DNA of 64,000 bases from Sinotaia quadrata (GCA_028829895.1 CM054181.1:64657259-64721258), one strand, 5' to 3'; shown: positions 46,801 through 58,910, counted from the first letter of the stretch. Made by a program: numbers and translations. Notes: generated by a model from the sequence alone, not told the origin.

Positions 46801-47020
46801 CGTTAGGCAAATATGTTTCAACAGTTTGGATCGTCAAGCAAATATGTTTTTAAAGTTTGGGTTGCTATGAAATGTTTTGAAATGTTGGGCCGCCTGGCAA
46901 ATATGCTTCGAAATGTTGGGTAGCCAGGCAGATATGTTTCGGAAGGTTGGGTCGCCATACAAATATGTTTCAAAAGTTTTGGGTCACCATGCAAATATTT
47001 TCCAAAAGTTTGGGTCGCGA
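46801..47020. repeat. ~34-bp minisatellite, six to seven copies
   Basis: GGCAAATATGTTTCAAAAGT plus TTGGGTCGCC, moderately diverged. Confidence 0.9.
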
Positions 47021-47589
47021 GCAAAGAAGAAAAAGGTTGTGAGGCACTGAATTACTTCTGCTGAGTCCGTTGTAACCAGTAAATCTGCTATCATCATTAA
47101 AAAACCATTATAATAATATGCATGTTTTTTCTCGTTATCGGGTACAACCGGATCTCCGTTGGCGTCTGGCTACTACACCGGTATCCGCATGTCTCTGGAT
47201 ATCATCACGATCTTATTTTGTTTCGGATTTCAGACATCATTGCAAGCCCAGTAAACGCCATGACCAGATCTCTGCCACATCACTAGAAGCCATTTAACGC
47301 TATCTTCACGTCGCTAGCATAACTGTGCCAATGGCGGCCGAAAGCTTTTTAATTCTATTTCTGATGTCAAAACCACTGCAGCAAAAGAGTATGAAGCCAT
47401 TTAACTCTTATCTCCGAAATCGCAAAAAAGAATTGCCATTGCAGGCACGGCTTAAGTCGTTTGTCACGTGATTTGAAAATATGATTTTGTAGTGCATAAT
47501 ACTTGGGATATTGTTGCCAGCACCACTGACAAGGAATGACGCAAATCCGGAATCGATAAATGCACTGCGGAGTGCTTTAAAAGTAGTAT
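47021..47589. other. intergenic, nothing recognised
   Basis: No repeat or coding-like frame is recognised. Confidence 0.5.
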
Positions 47590-48110
47590 TGCAAGGACAA
47601 GGCAGTCAGTTCACCTAATAGTAATATGTGAAACAGGCAGTCACAGTTCACCCGAATAGTAATATGTGAAACAGGCAGTCACAGTTCACCTGAATAGTAA
47701 TATGTGAAAGAGGCAGTCACAGTTCACCTGAATAGTAATATGTGAAAGAGGCAGTCACAGTTCACCTGAATAGTAATATGTGAAACAGGCAGTCACATTT
47801 CATCTCAATTATTTCTGTGTTCAATAGGTAATCACGCATCATCCGAATAGTGTAGTGAGAATAAACAATCACGTTTTCATCCAATGGACTAGTGTACATC
47901 AGACACAGTTCGCATGAATAAGTTTGTATGAAACAGGTAATCAATTTGCCTCTGTATAGTAATGTGTGAAACAGGTAATCAATTTGCATCTGTATAGTAA
48001 TGTGTGAAACAGGCAATCAATTTGCCTCTGTATAGTAATGTGTGAAACAGGCAATCAATTTGCCTCTGTATAGTGATGTGTGAAACAGGCAATCACCACT
48101 CCATCCGAAT
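47590..48110. repeat. 38-bp minisatellite, two sub-families
   Basis: Left copies read GTAATATGTGAAACAGGCAG plus TCACAGTTCACCTGAATA. Right copies (47940-48085) read GTAATGTGTGAAACAGGCAA plus TCAATTTGCCTCTGTATA. A diverged middle separates two homogenised blocks. Confidence 0.94.
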
Positions 48111-49024
48111 ACTTCTGTGTGGAGCATATAATCACAATGCATTCAATTAATTGTTTTAGTATAGAATAGATAAACACCATTTGTCATTAAAATACTTCAC
48201 GGAAATGCATAGTAGATATCATAATTAGCATGCTAATACATTTCCTAATTTTCCTAAATAGTATTGTATGAAGGAGATAACTACATTTTATTGGCAGTTA
48301 TTTAGTTCTGTAGAAAAGGGGAATTGTGTTTTGTAATAATAGCTTCGTCTAAATTTCGACCTGCTATTGACAGAATTAGTATGGAAGACCGGACATGCCA
48401 ATATTCCAACTCGTCTACAGAGGTACGACGACCTTGTACTTTCTCAGCGAACTTTTCAACCTGCCTGATATTTCTCTTGTCTAATGAACAGAAAATACCC
48501 CATCGACCTGTAAATCCAGCGTACAGATGTCAAGGTCACTTAAGATGACACTGAAGACGCATAATGTCCATCGTAGTTTTGTTGTGATTACTCATCTCTA
48601 TACGTAGATTAGCGGTTCAGTGTTGTCCCAGAATAGAGTCATTATACCGCCATCTTCTCTCCCCACAATGAAATTACAAGCACAAGCTTTCTTAAGACGT
48701 CATTCAGTTCAAATATATGACGTCACTCTATAGATAAGACAGACTGGTTTAGAAGAGAGAACATGGTGAACAATTTGCATATTCAAAACTTATGAATGCA
48801 GAGTGAAAATTCAAAACGTTTTATAAAGTTGAAGAATACGCGTAAGAGTTTAAGATCTGGCTAAATAACCGTCCTTAAGATTTACAGTTTTTAATTCCAA
48901 TGACAAATTGAGCACTGATGTGTTTGGGTATGGAAAGAATAACACAAATGGATACAATACAAATAAATGAACAACCACTTGCTATGACTGTATTCTATTC
49001 AGATGTGTTTTCGAATTTCGTCCT
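48111..49024. other. intergenic, nothing recognised
   Basis: TGACGTCA at 48718-48725. The 74-codon frame 48324-48548 lacks a motif. Confidence 0.5.
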
Positions 49025-49130
49025 TTATAAGATTTGATTTATAACTAGAAATGTTGTCTCGTGTACCCTGTCTTTCTTTATAAGACTTGATTTATAACTA
49101 GAACTGTTGGTCCCGTGTAGCTTGTCTTTA
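49025..49130. repeat. 53-bp tandem duplication
   Basis: TTTATAAGA(T/C)TTGATTTATA recurs 53 bp apart, with CGTGTA(C/G)C(C/T)TGTCTTT at the unit end. Confidence 0.9.
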
Positions 49131-49582
49131 CATCGTATACCAATACGGACAGTTTCTAAGTCTGTTATAAGCCCCGCAACCCCTCATGCAATCTAGGGTG
49201 GTCAAAGGACTGCAATCAATGTTTTAAAAATAGTTATCAATTTTGATTATTTTTAAGGTTTAATAAATTAGTAAGCATAGGGTATGCCAAATCAAACATA
49301 TTTATTTCATCAACGGTTTGAAATGAATATTTCTGCAATGACGGTCAAAATGAACGAATAATGTATGTGACACACAGGATAAATAGGTAAAAAGCACCAA
49401 AGAAAAATATTTCAATATTCAAACAGAGATAAGCTTTATATAAACAGTAGTTATGTAAACTGTTTGGTTAGATAATTTCAATTCTGTAAAATATATCATT
49501 GAAAATAATTTCCTTTTTGTTTCATTTCAATGGAACAGTTCTTTGTGTTCTAAGCGTCACTCAAACTGCGAAAATCACAGTA

Positions 49583-49712
49583 ACTTGCATGTCACATGTA
49601 GCATGCCACCTGTAGCATGTCATGTTTAGCATGTCATGTTTAGCATGTCACCTGTAGCATGTCATGTATAGCAAGTCGTCTGTAGCAGGCCACCTGCAGC
49701 ATGTAATCTGCT
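49583..49712. repeat. ~15-bp minisatellite (TAGCATGTCATGTT)
   Basis: Eight to nine copies of (T/C)AGCATGTCA plus TGTT or CCTG. It overlaps the 3' end of the hAT-like minus frame. Confidence 0.93.
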
Positions 49713-49915
49713 TCTGGCATTCGGGGGTTCATGGCAACCAGTCTTGGAAAACATGATTCACAGGGGTATGTTGCGGCACAAGGGAACAAGGGCCGGTAAA
49801 ACTCGATGTGGAATTGCAGATAAATTTGAGCCAAAGATCGAAAGAATTCAAGAAGGGATTTTGCTTCAAACCCATTATTCAACATTTCCTTTGCTTTTGA
49901 ATCTATCAAAGCCAT
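49640..49915 (-). pseudogene. hAT transposase C-terminal fragment
   Basis: A 91-codon minus frame. About residues 48-63 read AATYPCESCFPRLVAM after FYRPLFPC, and DYMLQVA follows about ten residues later. This pattern (L-P...TYxCExxFxxLxxI, then D.LRVA) is the conserved C-terminal RNase H/dimerisation region of animal hAT transposases of the ZBED5/FAM200 type. Odd changes (Pro for Leu after TY, Cys for Gly) suggest decay. The rest of the transposase was not found upstream, and the reading ends in a 15-bp minisatellite. Confidence 0.5.
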
Positions 49916-50338
49916 CTTTTACTCACTCAGCACCTTCAATGCTACTGAGGCCGGCCAGAAAGGGATGGCGAATCCACGTTCCGATTTTCATAACTTTCAA
50001 GCTGAATAATCGTCAAAAGATGTTGGAAGGATCCACAATGGTTGATGAATTCATCCTAAAAAGGTAATTTTTATAACGTTTGTCAAAAACTTCCTCAATA
50101 AGCGTAAAATTATGTCCGTTTCGTCATCATCTCCCGAGGGATAATTCAGCATTTACGTTTTCAGCTACATCCATGACGGTAACACACAGCCCTTGAATGG
50201 AGGTATTTATGTTGTTTATATATGAAAATATACATCATCCAAATAAACCATAGAAAGAATTAAATTATTGATTTCAAATTGGTCAGAAAGAAGAATTTCC
50301 TGCTTCGATAGGTTCCACAAAATGTTTCAAAGAGTTCC

Positions 50339-50785
50339 TGTGAGGCCAATGACAACTAGTTAAAGGTTATGATTACTATTATTATTTAATCGCCCATCCT
50401 AATTATAAGTGATGGGAATCTTAATTTATGTTATTAATAATTCTCCAGAAGACACCACTTGTCTCTCTCATTTGGCAGATATGCGGGTGCTGTAAACGTT
50501 TTCTCTCTTCCACAACATTAAAGACAAACATTTACTATCACACAAAATTCGTCTTACTTTCCAACATAAGGTTGTCAATATGTGTAAGAAGATCAATAAA
50601 TTTAACAATAAATGTATTAAGTCAACAATCAAATATACAACATATGAATATAATCAAAAGAAAATTTACATCACTTCACTACAATGTTAAATTAATGCTG
50701 GACAATTGTTTTGTTTATCCTAGCATACATATAAGCAGTCAGTTAATCATAAACACATAATCAAATTCAAGGATATTATCACCTA
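50339..50785 (-). mobile_element. LTR-like interspersed repeat, copy 6 (short form)
   Basis: On the plus strand it starts TGTGAGGCCAATGACAACTA, matching copy 5's TGTGACGCTAACGCCACCTA. It includes CATTTGGCAGATATGCGGGT near 50469 and ends near ATTATCACC at about 50785, like copy 5. The 110-codon plus frame 50428-50760 lies inside it and is not a gene. Confidence 0.7.
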
Positions 50786-51049
50786 ATGTTACTCGCAATT
50801 CCCAAATGGTATGATGTTTTGTTTTAATGAGTTGTTTTTTTCTCATTCACATGTCCTAAAGCTCATATATCGACATATGTTCAAAATTCTCCCCTGCATC
50901 TCTAAGAATGTATGATAAAGACATGAGGAATTGTGGGGAAACAATTTATAGAAAGGCTGGCGCCTCAGAAGCAATTCTGGTGGTTCACAGGTTTTTATTT
51001 CAATATCTTGGACCACTTTAGTTTCAGCATTTTCTAAACTGGCGCTCTG

Positions 51050-51135
51050 GCGGAGTAAATTTGCCTATCCCTGTTCCTAAGCTTAATAATTATATATTTG
51101 TTGCAAATGTTAACGTGACCTTGAGTACTGCTAAA
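51050..51135 (+). repeat. interspersed repeat family 2, partial copy 3
   Basis: GGAGTAAATTTGCCTATCCC with TTCCTAA(G/A)CTTA and a later GACCTTGAGTACT aligns with the start of copies 1 and 2, then diverges. Confidence 0.5.
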
Positions 51136-52922
51136 GATAAAATAAAAAAACACGATGATCAAGGTCATTTCCTAAATGATGCTCGAATTTTCACTCGCAA
51201 TGTGACTTAAACTCAAGCCTTCCAATAAACAAATTCAGTTATGTTGGTAGCAAAGAATTCACTTAAATTTTCCACACGTCATACGACGAATGGTAAATAC
51301 TCTAGTTGAAGAATAATGCTTTAATCTTAATACTTTATATCAGACATTTTTAATTCCAAACCCGCATTTTCAGCAATTTTATATGTTAAATTTAAAACAC
51401 AGCATATATTTGGATTTAATTTACTATAACAAGCAGTCGTGTCTTGAGAGAGAGTGGGGTAGAGGTGAGGACCGGTTCCTAAACTGAGACAGTAGTTTAT
51501 GTGTATGTGGGTGTCTATGTGTAATTGTGCAAGTATGCAAATATATGTATTTATGTATAATCATTTTGTATTCATGTGTCCATGTTGTTATTTCACACTA
51601 GTGTTGCTGATCTATGAATAAATGTGTGTACATGTGTGTCTGCGTGTGTGTGCATATGCTCGTGATCGCATCTTAGTGTGTATTTTATTAAATGTGATTA
51701 CGTGTGTGAGTTTTGTGGGTTGGTGGGTGTGCGTGTGGGTGAGGGGTTTTGTATTCAACAGCTAGAAATAATTGCTGACATATTTTCTTTCATCTTTAAA
51801 ATTGTCATCAGCCAAATAATAAACAGCAAACTTAACTTGCAATAAATTTTATAGGCGATTAAATAGTTCTACTTTATCTAAGGCCACACAAGCGACTGGT
51901 AAAGATTTTCTTTTAACTCTAATTTTCATTGTCCTGATTGTCTGCAAATCGGAACGTTTCCAGTGACAAGGAATGCGCCAAAAGGAATATCAAGAATGCC
52001 TCACGGAAAGCTAAAGAAGCGTCATCGTTCTCACTTGATAACGGCGAGATCTAATTATCTTGGACATGAAGTCGACCGAAGATGCACGAAAAATGTATCT
52101 AAACACCAGCTCGATGATTTAGCCTCAAAGCCCTAACCCACACTGCATGTACCTTGTAAGCGTCTTAGATGAACAGAGTGTATGGCTTATTAGAAAGTTG
52201 CGTGTACTTTGCCGAGAAGAAATTCATTTAATCATCCAAGATTTTAAGAATCTTCGGATCCGCAGACTCAGTGCATCCGCTGTTTTGTGCGGTGTTTTGT
52301 CAGTGTTCGTGTATGAAAATAAACGGCAAACACGAGAACGCTTTCACATCAGCAAGACTTATCGAACCTGACGAAACCGCGTTCCTTTGTAAATCCGATT
52401 CAGCGAGTTTCCAGATTAGCTCCCTTCTCAAATGGTACAATGTGGGCGTCCTGTTTGCTAAATGGATATTATAATCTAAGAGATTGCTTCCTGTTGTATG
52501 TATATGCGGCATGCAGATTGAAAACTTTAAAATAATAAATTAGTACATCTAAAAAAATAATCACAAGAAACATAATGCAAATAATGACTTTGAAAACTTA
52601 GTTACTTACGTCCGACGAAAATTCTCCAAAAAACGAACACATAACGATAACAGATGAACTGAAAAAGAGTATTTGCTTGTGACAATTGTAATCTGCATTT
52701 CTTTCATTTTATGACTTAGACAACCTATTGCTGTTCAAATATGCAAAATTTGTAGCCTTGTATAGTAACGTACCTGATTCAAGATGAGACACTAATATCT
52801 GATATAAAATTTTTATCTGATTTAACCATTACTCTCTCTAAACGATATTTTCACAAAAGCAAAGCTTCGTTTATTCGAAAAAACAGAAACTCTTCTATAG
52901 TGTATTTATTATTTCGGCTGCG
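51136..52922. other. intergenic, GT-rich near 51480-51740
   Basis: Degenerate TGTGTG/ATGTAT text at about 51490-51740. Frames at 52147-52512 on both strands lack motifs. Confidence 0.45.
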
Positions 52923-53139
52923 ATGCATTATTTTTTAATTGAGAAAATCAGCTACAATGTATTTATTTTAAAATAGAAATCCAACTATATAATGCATTTA
53001 TTTTAATTGAGAAAATCAGCTACAATGTATTTATTTTAAAATAGAAATCCAACTATATAATGCATTTATTTTAATTGAGAAAATCAGCTACAATGTATTT
53101 ATTTTAAAATAGAAATCCAACTATATAATGCATTTATTT
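52923..53139. repeat. 68-bp tandem repeat, three copies
   Basis: ATGCATTTATTTTAATTGAG at 52992 and 53060, edge copies at 52924 and 53128. The inner copies are identical. Confidence 0.96.
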
Positions 53140-54949
53140 GCCAGTCTCATTCTTTATGTTTATAAACACACACAATACGTGAGTTACTTTACATCCTGAT
53201 TGTAGTTCGTGTCTTTATTGAGAAACATAAATCGAAAGTGTGAATATTTTCCTGTCAGAACGTATCCTTATGTGAGAGCCATCTATCTAAATTGTGTTTA
53301 TTTTGCCGTCGATAGCGGGTGTCAGAAGCATCTATCTAAAGTGTGAAAATTTTCAATTTTCTGTAATGTAGTTTTTTTTCCCTTTGAAGGGAAAAGTACA
53401 TATAATATGTTTATTTCCTTTTGCCTTTAGGAATAAGTTTACATATGAAGAATAGAGAATTAAACTATGTTTACATTCATGTCCGTAAGAATTATTTTTT
53501 TTTTAAAAGATAAAATAGGAAGAAAAAATATATTTTTAGGCTGCTTGCAAAAGGTAAGTGATTTTAATATCAATATTTATTTTCGTGCCAGCATATTATT
53601 ACCCTTCAATAGCGAGATGGAAAGGGAAAATATATTGCGGGAATATTCCAAGAAAACAATTTTCAGGAAAGCAACGCCTCTGGAACGAAATAATAATGCC
53701 AAGACATTCAAGACATTCCGATTTTAATTAAACGTTGTATTAATTTTCTTTTTAAATGTTTTGTGAAAATATAATTCCACACGTGTTAATTATCATCAAA
53801 AGAATTTTGTTTCGAATAAAACTATTACTATTTGATGTGAATGATAGTTCGACTACAACTGATTTGAAACAGGTTGAAGCAATAGACCTGAACATTAATA
53901 CACTGAAGGTCCATCCGCTGTAGATTTGATCCTATTATCAAAGCCATGTTTGCATGCGAACTTTGTGAATATAGTCTGCTTACGGACACTGACCACTGTT
54001 TGACAAAGCATTTGAGGCAATGTATTATCATTTTATACAATATTAACTAGTTACACAATTCACTTTTACCAGCGCTAACTAAATAAAGATACACATAAAA
54101 TTGTCAAAAATGAACGGACAGTAAGTCCTCAGTATTATCAGTATCGTCTAAACAAACTAACAGCTGAAGATGGCCAATTTTAAACACAAACACAGTCAAA
54201 AAGATTAGTAGCTGTAGTAACTAAAAATGCACACACAGAATCATCTGAAGTAACTTAGCAGACACACAAAGAATTTCAGTTTTAATTAAGTAATCATTCC
54301 GGCACAACACAATCAAAGATTCACAGAATACAAATAACATTAGTCCTGAATAGGTAAAACTTTGAACTGTGAGCTGTCTTAATAAAATCACGTATTGCCT
54401 GATATATAATCTAACTCTCTAGTCATTAAAAATCATAGGCGACCCTAACTAACCTGTCAGGCTTTGATCAATAGGGAAAACAGGAGTTTCTCGCTAACCT
54501 TTCGTGTGCTGTCATTTAAGAGCACAACTTCATAACTGACACTTTTTGAGTTGATGCATCGGAAGAAACGTAAATAAACCTTAATCTGCAAGTGTCTTAC
54601 GTCATACACGAATCCTGATGACGTTTCTTGTCTCTGGATCCATATGCGCGTAACACTGACTCCAATCGTCGAGCGCACTTATTAATAGACGTCACCAAAA
54701 CGTGTCAAAAGGGCAAAGCACGGGGGAGAGCAGCCACAGAATGCAGACAATCAGAAATCGAACTATAGGCCTAGACCGCTGCTTCCCGCTAAATAGCAGG
54801 AGATCTCGCTAATAAACAGTGAGATCTCGCAAAGTCATTTTTGCGGTGGTAGTGGTGGTGTTGGGGGGGGGGTGTAAGCCTGTAATATTTCCCCCTGCGA
54901 TCTTTATGGCAAAGCTATTGATTACAATAGATTTTCATAGAACGGCACA
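53140..54949. other. AT-rich intergenic
   Basis: Loose ~60-bp repetition of GTGTGAATATTTTCC-like words lies at about 53215-53360. A G-rich tract (GGTGGTAGTGGTGGTG then G9) lies at 54845-54872. No gene is recognised. Confidence 0.45.
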
Positions 54950-55486
54950 ATGCTAGTGCTGCTCTATGCTGCGATGTATCCTCAAGCGCGTACCACGGCA
55001 AAGCTGCTTGGAAATCTGTTACGATTAACTTCACGACTGGTGGGGGAAGAAAATGGTTTCCGCGCGGTTATTTGTAGATTTTTTTCCGAAGACCGCGCTG
55101 GACGTGCGATTGGTCATCACCGGATTTTGACGTCCTATGTCCACTTTTGGGAGGGGGGGCGGCGTGTTTTCGAAACAAGGAAACCATGCAATAGTCCTAA
55201 CGCTGCCAAAAGTAACAACCAACACCACCAACAGCCACAATACTCTCAACAACAGTACCACCAACACAACCACAACAACCCAAACCCACCATCATCGCTA
55301 CCACAAAATGTTTATGAAGTAACCTTTGGGTATTTTTGGAATAACAACCACAATACTCTCAGCAACAGTAACACCAACAGCTACCACAACACAAAACCAC
55401 CATCATCACCACCACACAATTTGTTAGGAAGTAACTTTTGGAAATTGTGTGAGTGGGGACTGCAATATACTTTTTATAACGATTGA
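54950..55486 (+). CDS. hypothetical 178-residue frame, doubtful
   Basis: ATG 54950 to TGA 55484. Residues 1-85 are ordinary in composition and begin with a hydrophobic MLVLLYAAM. Residues 86-165 are Asn/Gln/His/Pro/Ser-rich and are made by two ~113-bp AAC/ACC-rich tandem copies. CpG steps are frequent at 55050-55140, with GATTGGTC and TGACGTC nearby, so this may be promoter-like rather than coding. There is no known domain. Confidence 0.15.
   Translation: MLVLLYAAMYPQARTTAKLLGNLLRLTSRLVGEENGFRAVICRFFSEDRAGRAIGHHRILTSYVHFWEGGRRVFETRKPCNSPNAAKSNNQHHQQPQYSQQQYHQHNHNNPNPPSSLPQNVYEVTFGYFWNNNHNTLSNSNTNSYHNTKPPSSPPHNLLGSNFWKLCEWGLQYTFYND
55205..55445. repeat. ~113-bp AAC/ACC-rich tandem duplication
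   Basis: CCACAATACTCTC at 55235 and 55348; GTAACCTTTGGGTATTTTTG and GTAACTTTTGGAAATTG at the unit ends. Confidence 0.88.
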
Positions 55487-55899
55487 TTTAGCGTATCATC
55501 CATTCTCCAGTCTCAGTCCGCAGTGACTGATTGTTGCAGATTGGACACATTCGGGACTTCCGAGTGCGAGTTAAGAGCGACGAAGCCAGTCAGATCCGAT
55601 AATCTGTTTCTTTGATACACAGTTTGCATATTGCAGTTATAAGCATTGTGTCTGTGGTCTTTCCCTTCCTGGATTCTCACTTCTCAAAGTAAGAATTTAT
55701 TCTTTAATGTTATCAGTGAAAATGTTGACAGTTTCGATCAGAGAATTGAGAGCTTACTGATTTTTACCCCACAGTGTCAGACCATCCATACACAGTAAAC
55801 GGCAGACCAATTGTCGCGATTTCATTGTTCATTTCCAAAAGTAATCAATAATTAATTTATAGATTAGTTAATAATTACTGCAGGAGAGTTTCACTAAGT
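55487..55899. other. intergenic, nothing recognised
   Basis: No gene or repeat is seen. Confidence 0.5.
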
Positions 55900-56135
55900 C
55901 ATGTTGACTGAGTAGACGCATGCTGTATGTTACTAACTGTACCCATAGAGACCAGTGAGTGAGTGGTTTACCACGTCATGCCGAATGTAACAAACTGTAC
56001 CTATAGAAGAGTGAGTGAGTGGTTTACCGCGTCATTCCAAATGTAACAAACTGTAGCTATAGAGACAGTGAGTGAGTGGTTTACCACGTCATGCCGAATG
56101 TAACAAACTGTACCTATAGAGAGAGTGAGTGAGCA
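55900..56135. repeat. ~57-bp tandem repeat, four copies
   Basis: GTGAGTGAGTGGTTTACC at 55955, 56011 and 56068, and a diverged start at 56124. The unit includes AATGTAACAAACTGTACCTA. Confidence 0.94.
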
Positions 56136-56572
56136 GCAAGAGCGATGTTGTGTTATCGGGTCACGTGACAGGATTGCTGAAAGTAAATTGCCAGCACGCT
56201 TACAGGACTGTGAATGTACGTTGTAGCATGAAGGATGCCTAACTCTAGAATGGACGGATTTGACAAATAATGTCTCGCGAAAGTAATTGCCTGAAGATGC
56301 TATCATCTGTCAATGGATTATTAGGCAAGGAAGGCAGAATGGCAACTGTGCACAGCAGAACGGAGGATTGTTGGGAAAAGGTCAATTGACAGAAGCTAAA
56401 TACTAAATTATTTATCCGGAAGAGTGTCTACCTGTATAGATTGGAACGTTTGTTTCGCAAGGGGGGGGGGGGGAGGAGTCGATTGACCAATATTTTTGGT
56501 AGGGGTGTATTTTAAAAATCTACCTGTTCAGAACTATGATTGCGTGCTTTAGAAAGATCAATCGATTATAAA

Positions 56573-56815
56573 CACATGTGAAACGTGTCACTAAGCCCAA
56601 CATGTGAAACGTGTCACTAAGCCCAACATGTGAAACGTGTCACTAAGCCCAACATGTGAAACGTGTCACTAAGCCCAACATGTGAAACGTGTCACTAAGC
56701 CCAACATGTGAAACGTGTCACTAAGCCCAACATATGAAACGTGTCACTAAGCCCAACATATGAAACGTGTCACTAAGCCCAACACGTGAAATGTGTCACT
56801 AAGCCCAACATGTGC
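56573..56815. repeat. 26-bp minisatellite, nine copies
   Basis: ACATGTGAAACGTGTCACTA plus AGCCCA; copies nearly perfect. Each unit holds GTGA...TCAC, a small inverted repeat. A G14-type run lies upstream at about 56461-56473. Confidence 0.97.
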
Positions 56816-57224
56816 AGGAGGGATGTTTTGGGAATTCTAGTGCCTCCAGACAATGGAAACATGATGAAGAGTGAAAGCCTTTTAAATTGTTTGTGTGAAG
56901 CTCTAAGACGCATAGAAATTATTTTACACCTTCTCTTTAATTGATTAACTAACGTCAGTTAGTTGACAACATGAAAACGGAATAATATATCATAGCTTCA
57001 ATGACTCAGGTGTCTCGTGCAAGGCAGAAACAGTGTCTGTGAAGCAAACTGTCGGTTTAAATTAAGACATTAACATTGCAATACACAGCTTTGAGATTAA
57101 CGGTAAGTACTGACAGACAGCTATTGATCAAGTACGCATGTCCAAGAGAGACATCCCTATATTCACCTCTGTTGGATCGTCACACGTAAACAGAAAACGA
57201 TAAAGAATGAGGGAGAAAGGAGAG
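56816..57224. other. intergenic, nothing recognised
   Basis: No gene or repeat is seen. Confidence 0.5.
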
Positions 57225-57234
57225 AGAGAGATAG

Positions 57235-57300
<66 letters not shown>

Positions 57301-57430
57301 GGGAGAAAGAGGGAAAGAAAGAGACACGGGAGGGGGGCGAGAAATATAAGTGGATGGTGACAGAGCGGGAGAGAAAACGAGAAGGGGGAGAAAGAGAAGA
57401 GTAACAGAGAGAGAGAGAGAGAGAGAGGTT
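57225..57430. repeat. GATA/GA purine-rich microsatellite region
   Basis: GATA units at 57230-57256, pure GA to about 57298, purine-rich spacer, then GA again at 57407-57428. It is about 200 bp of near-continuous purine on the plus strand. Confidence 0.94.
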
Positions 57431-57608
57431 GGCTGTGGTGTGGGAAGGAAAACTACTATCATTTTGATCAATGGAGTGTAGAGGACTCGTTTGAAATGAA
57501 TCATTTCAGTCCGATATGCAGCTGAGCGGAATAATACGTGTGTCTACCTATATCATCAGAAAATAGCAAGAAAGAAAATATACATTTGCCCTTATGTTGA
57601 AATAATCT

Positions 57609-57715
57609 GTGTATCTATCCATCCATCCATCCAATCATCCATCCATCCATCCATCTATCTATCTATCTATCTATCTATCTATATATCTATCTGTCTGTCT
57701 CTCTCTCTCTGTCCG
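57609..57715. repeat. ATCC/ATCT/GTCT microsatellite
   Basis: ATCC repeats pass into ATCT and then GTCT/CTCT. Confidence 0.96.
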
Positions 57716-58569
57716 TATGTCTGTCTATCGATCTGTTTATGCTGTGTTGTTTCTTTGATTACCTCATTTGTTTTTCGGCTGTTTGCTTCTATATTTTTTA
57801 ATGTTTTGCTAGATATGATTTTATGAAATGTATTTTTGTTCTATTTTGTGACAATTTTATGTTTTATTATTCTATAATTGTTTGTAATATTTTTTAATTA
57901 GTTGTCGGCCTTTAAATACGAATATATTTCTACTGAATGTTTTTATTTCTGTTTCGGAACATCGTACACTTGTCTCCCCTGCCTGTCGTACCTGCTCGGA
58001 AACAAGTCGTGCTTAGATTTTATTAATTGCTGTTTACATGTGGAAGAACTACACTGGCAATTTAATACGCTGCTCTTTTTGTTGTAGAACTCAAGCAATC
58101 CGATGCGAACCCTTTCCGTTTTGGTGTTTTTTTGTGTCTTTAAGGAGAGCTCTTCTCTGTCCTCTAGCGAATTATATTCAAGGGAAGCTATTAAATTTTT
58201 GTTGTTGCATGAATGCTTTGCTGCATAATATATAAATGTAGTTGTCTTCTTTGTTTAACTTCTATTACATCCCTTTGTTTATAGAAATGATTTTTTTCAG
58301 TATCATTAATTACTTTTTGAAAGTTACTGTAACTCCGTTACAATATTGCACGATATCGATGTCTTCTGGATTTCAGGATTTCATCTCAGCCAGAATAGGT
58401 CTCAAAATTCATTTGATTCTATAAATCTTTCATTTCTATAAAAAGAAACATTTGATTCACAAGTGATGTTGATTTCGTGTGTTATATTATTACTTCTTAG
58501 CTGTCTCCAATATCTCAGCGCGAAAGCGGCGGAAGCCGGAAGCGCCCCCCCTACACTCAATCAATCTCC
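57716..58569. other. T-rich intergenic
   Basis: Several Phe/Leu/Cys-rich short frames follow from T-richness. None has a motif. Confidence 0.5.
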
Positions 58570-58910
58570 AATATCTCTTAGCTGTCACTTCTATCTCTTT
58601 AGCTGTCGCTTCTATCTCTTTAGCTGTTACTTCTATCTCTTAGCTGTTACTTCTATCTCTTAGCTGTTACTTCTATCTCTTAACTGTTATTTATATTTCT
58701 TAGCTGTTATTTATATCTCTTAGCTGTTACTTATATCTCTTAACTGTTATTTATATATCTTAGCTGTTACTTATATCTCTTAGCTGTTACTTCTATCTCT
58801 TAGCTGTTACTTCTATCTCTTAGCTGTTACTTATATCTCTTCGCTGTTACTTATATCTCTTAGCTGTTACTTATATCTCTTAGCTGTTACTTATATCTCT
58901 TAGCTGTTCT
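58570..58910. repeat. 20-bp minisatellite, about 17 copies
   Basis: TCTTAGCTGTTACTTATATC with variants (TTCTATC, TAACTG, TTATTTATA). Variants are grouped along the array. Confidence 0.96.

Noticed and set aside
50428..50760. 110-codon plus-strand frame
   Set aside because: Lies inside LTR-like copy 6, is not preserved in the other copies, and has no domain.
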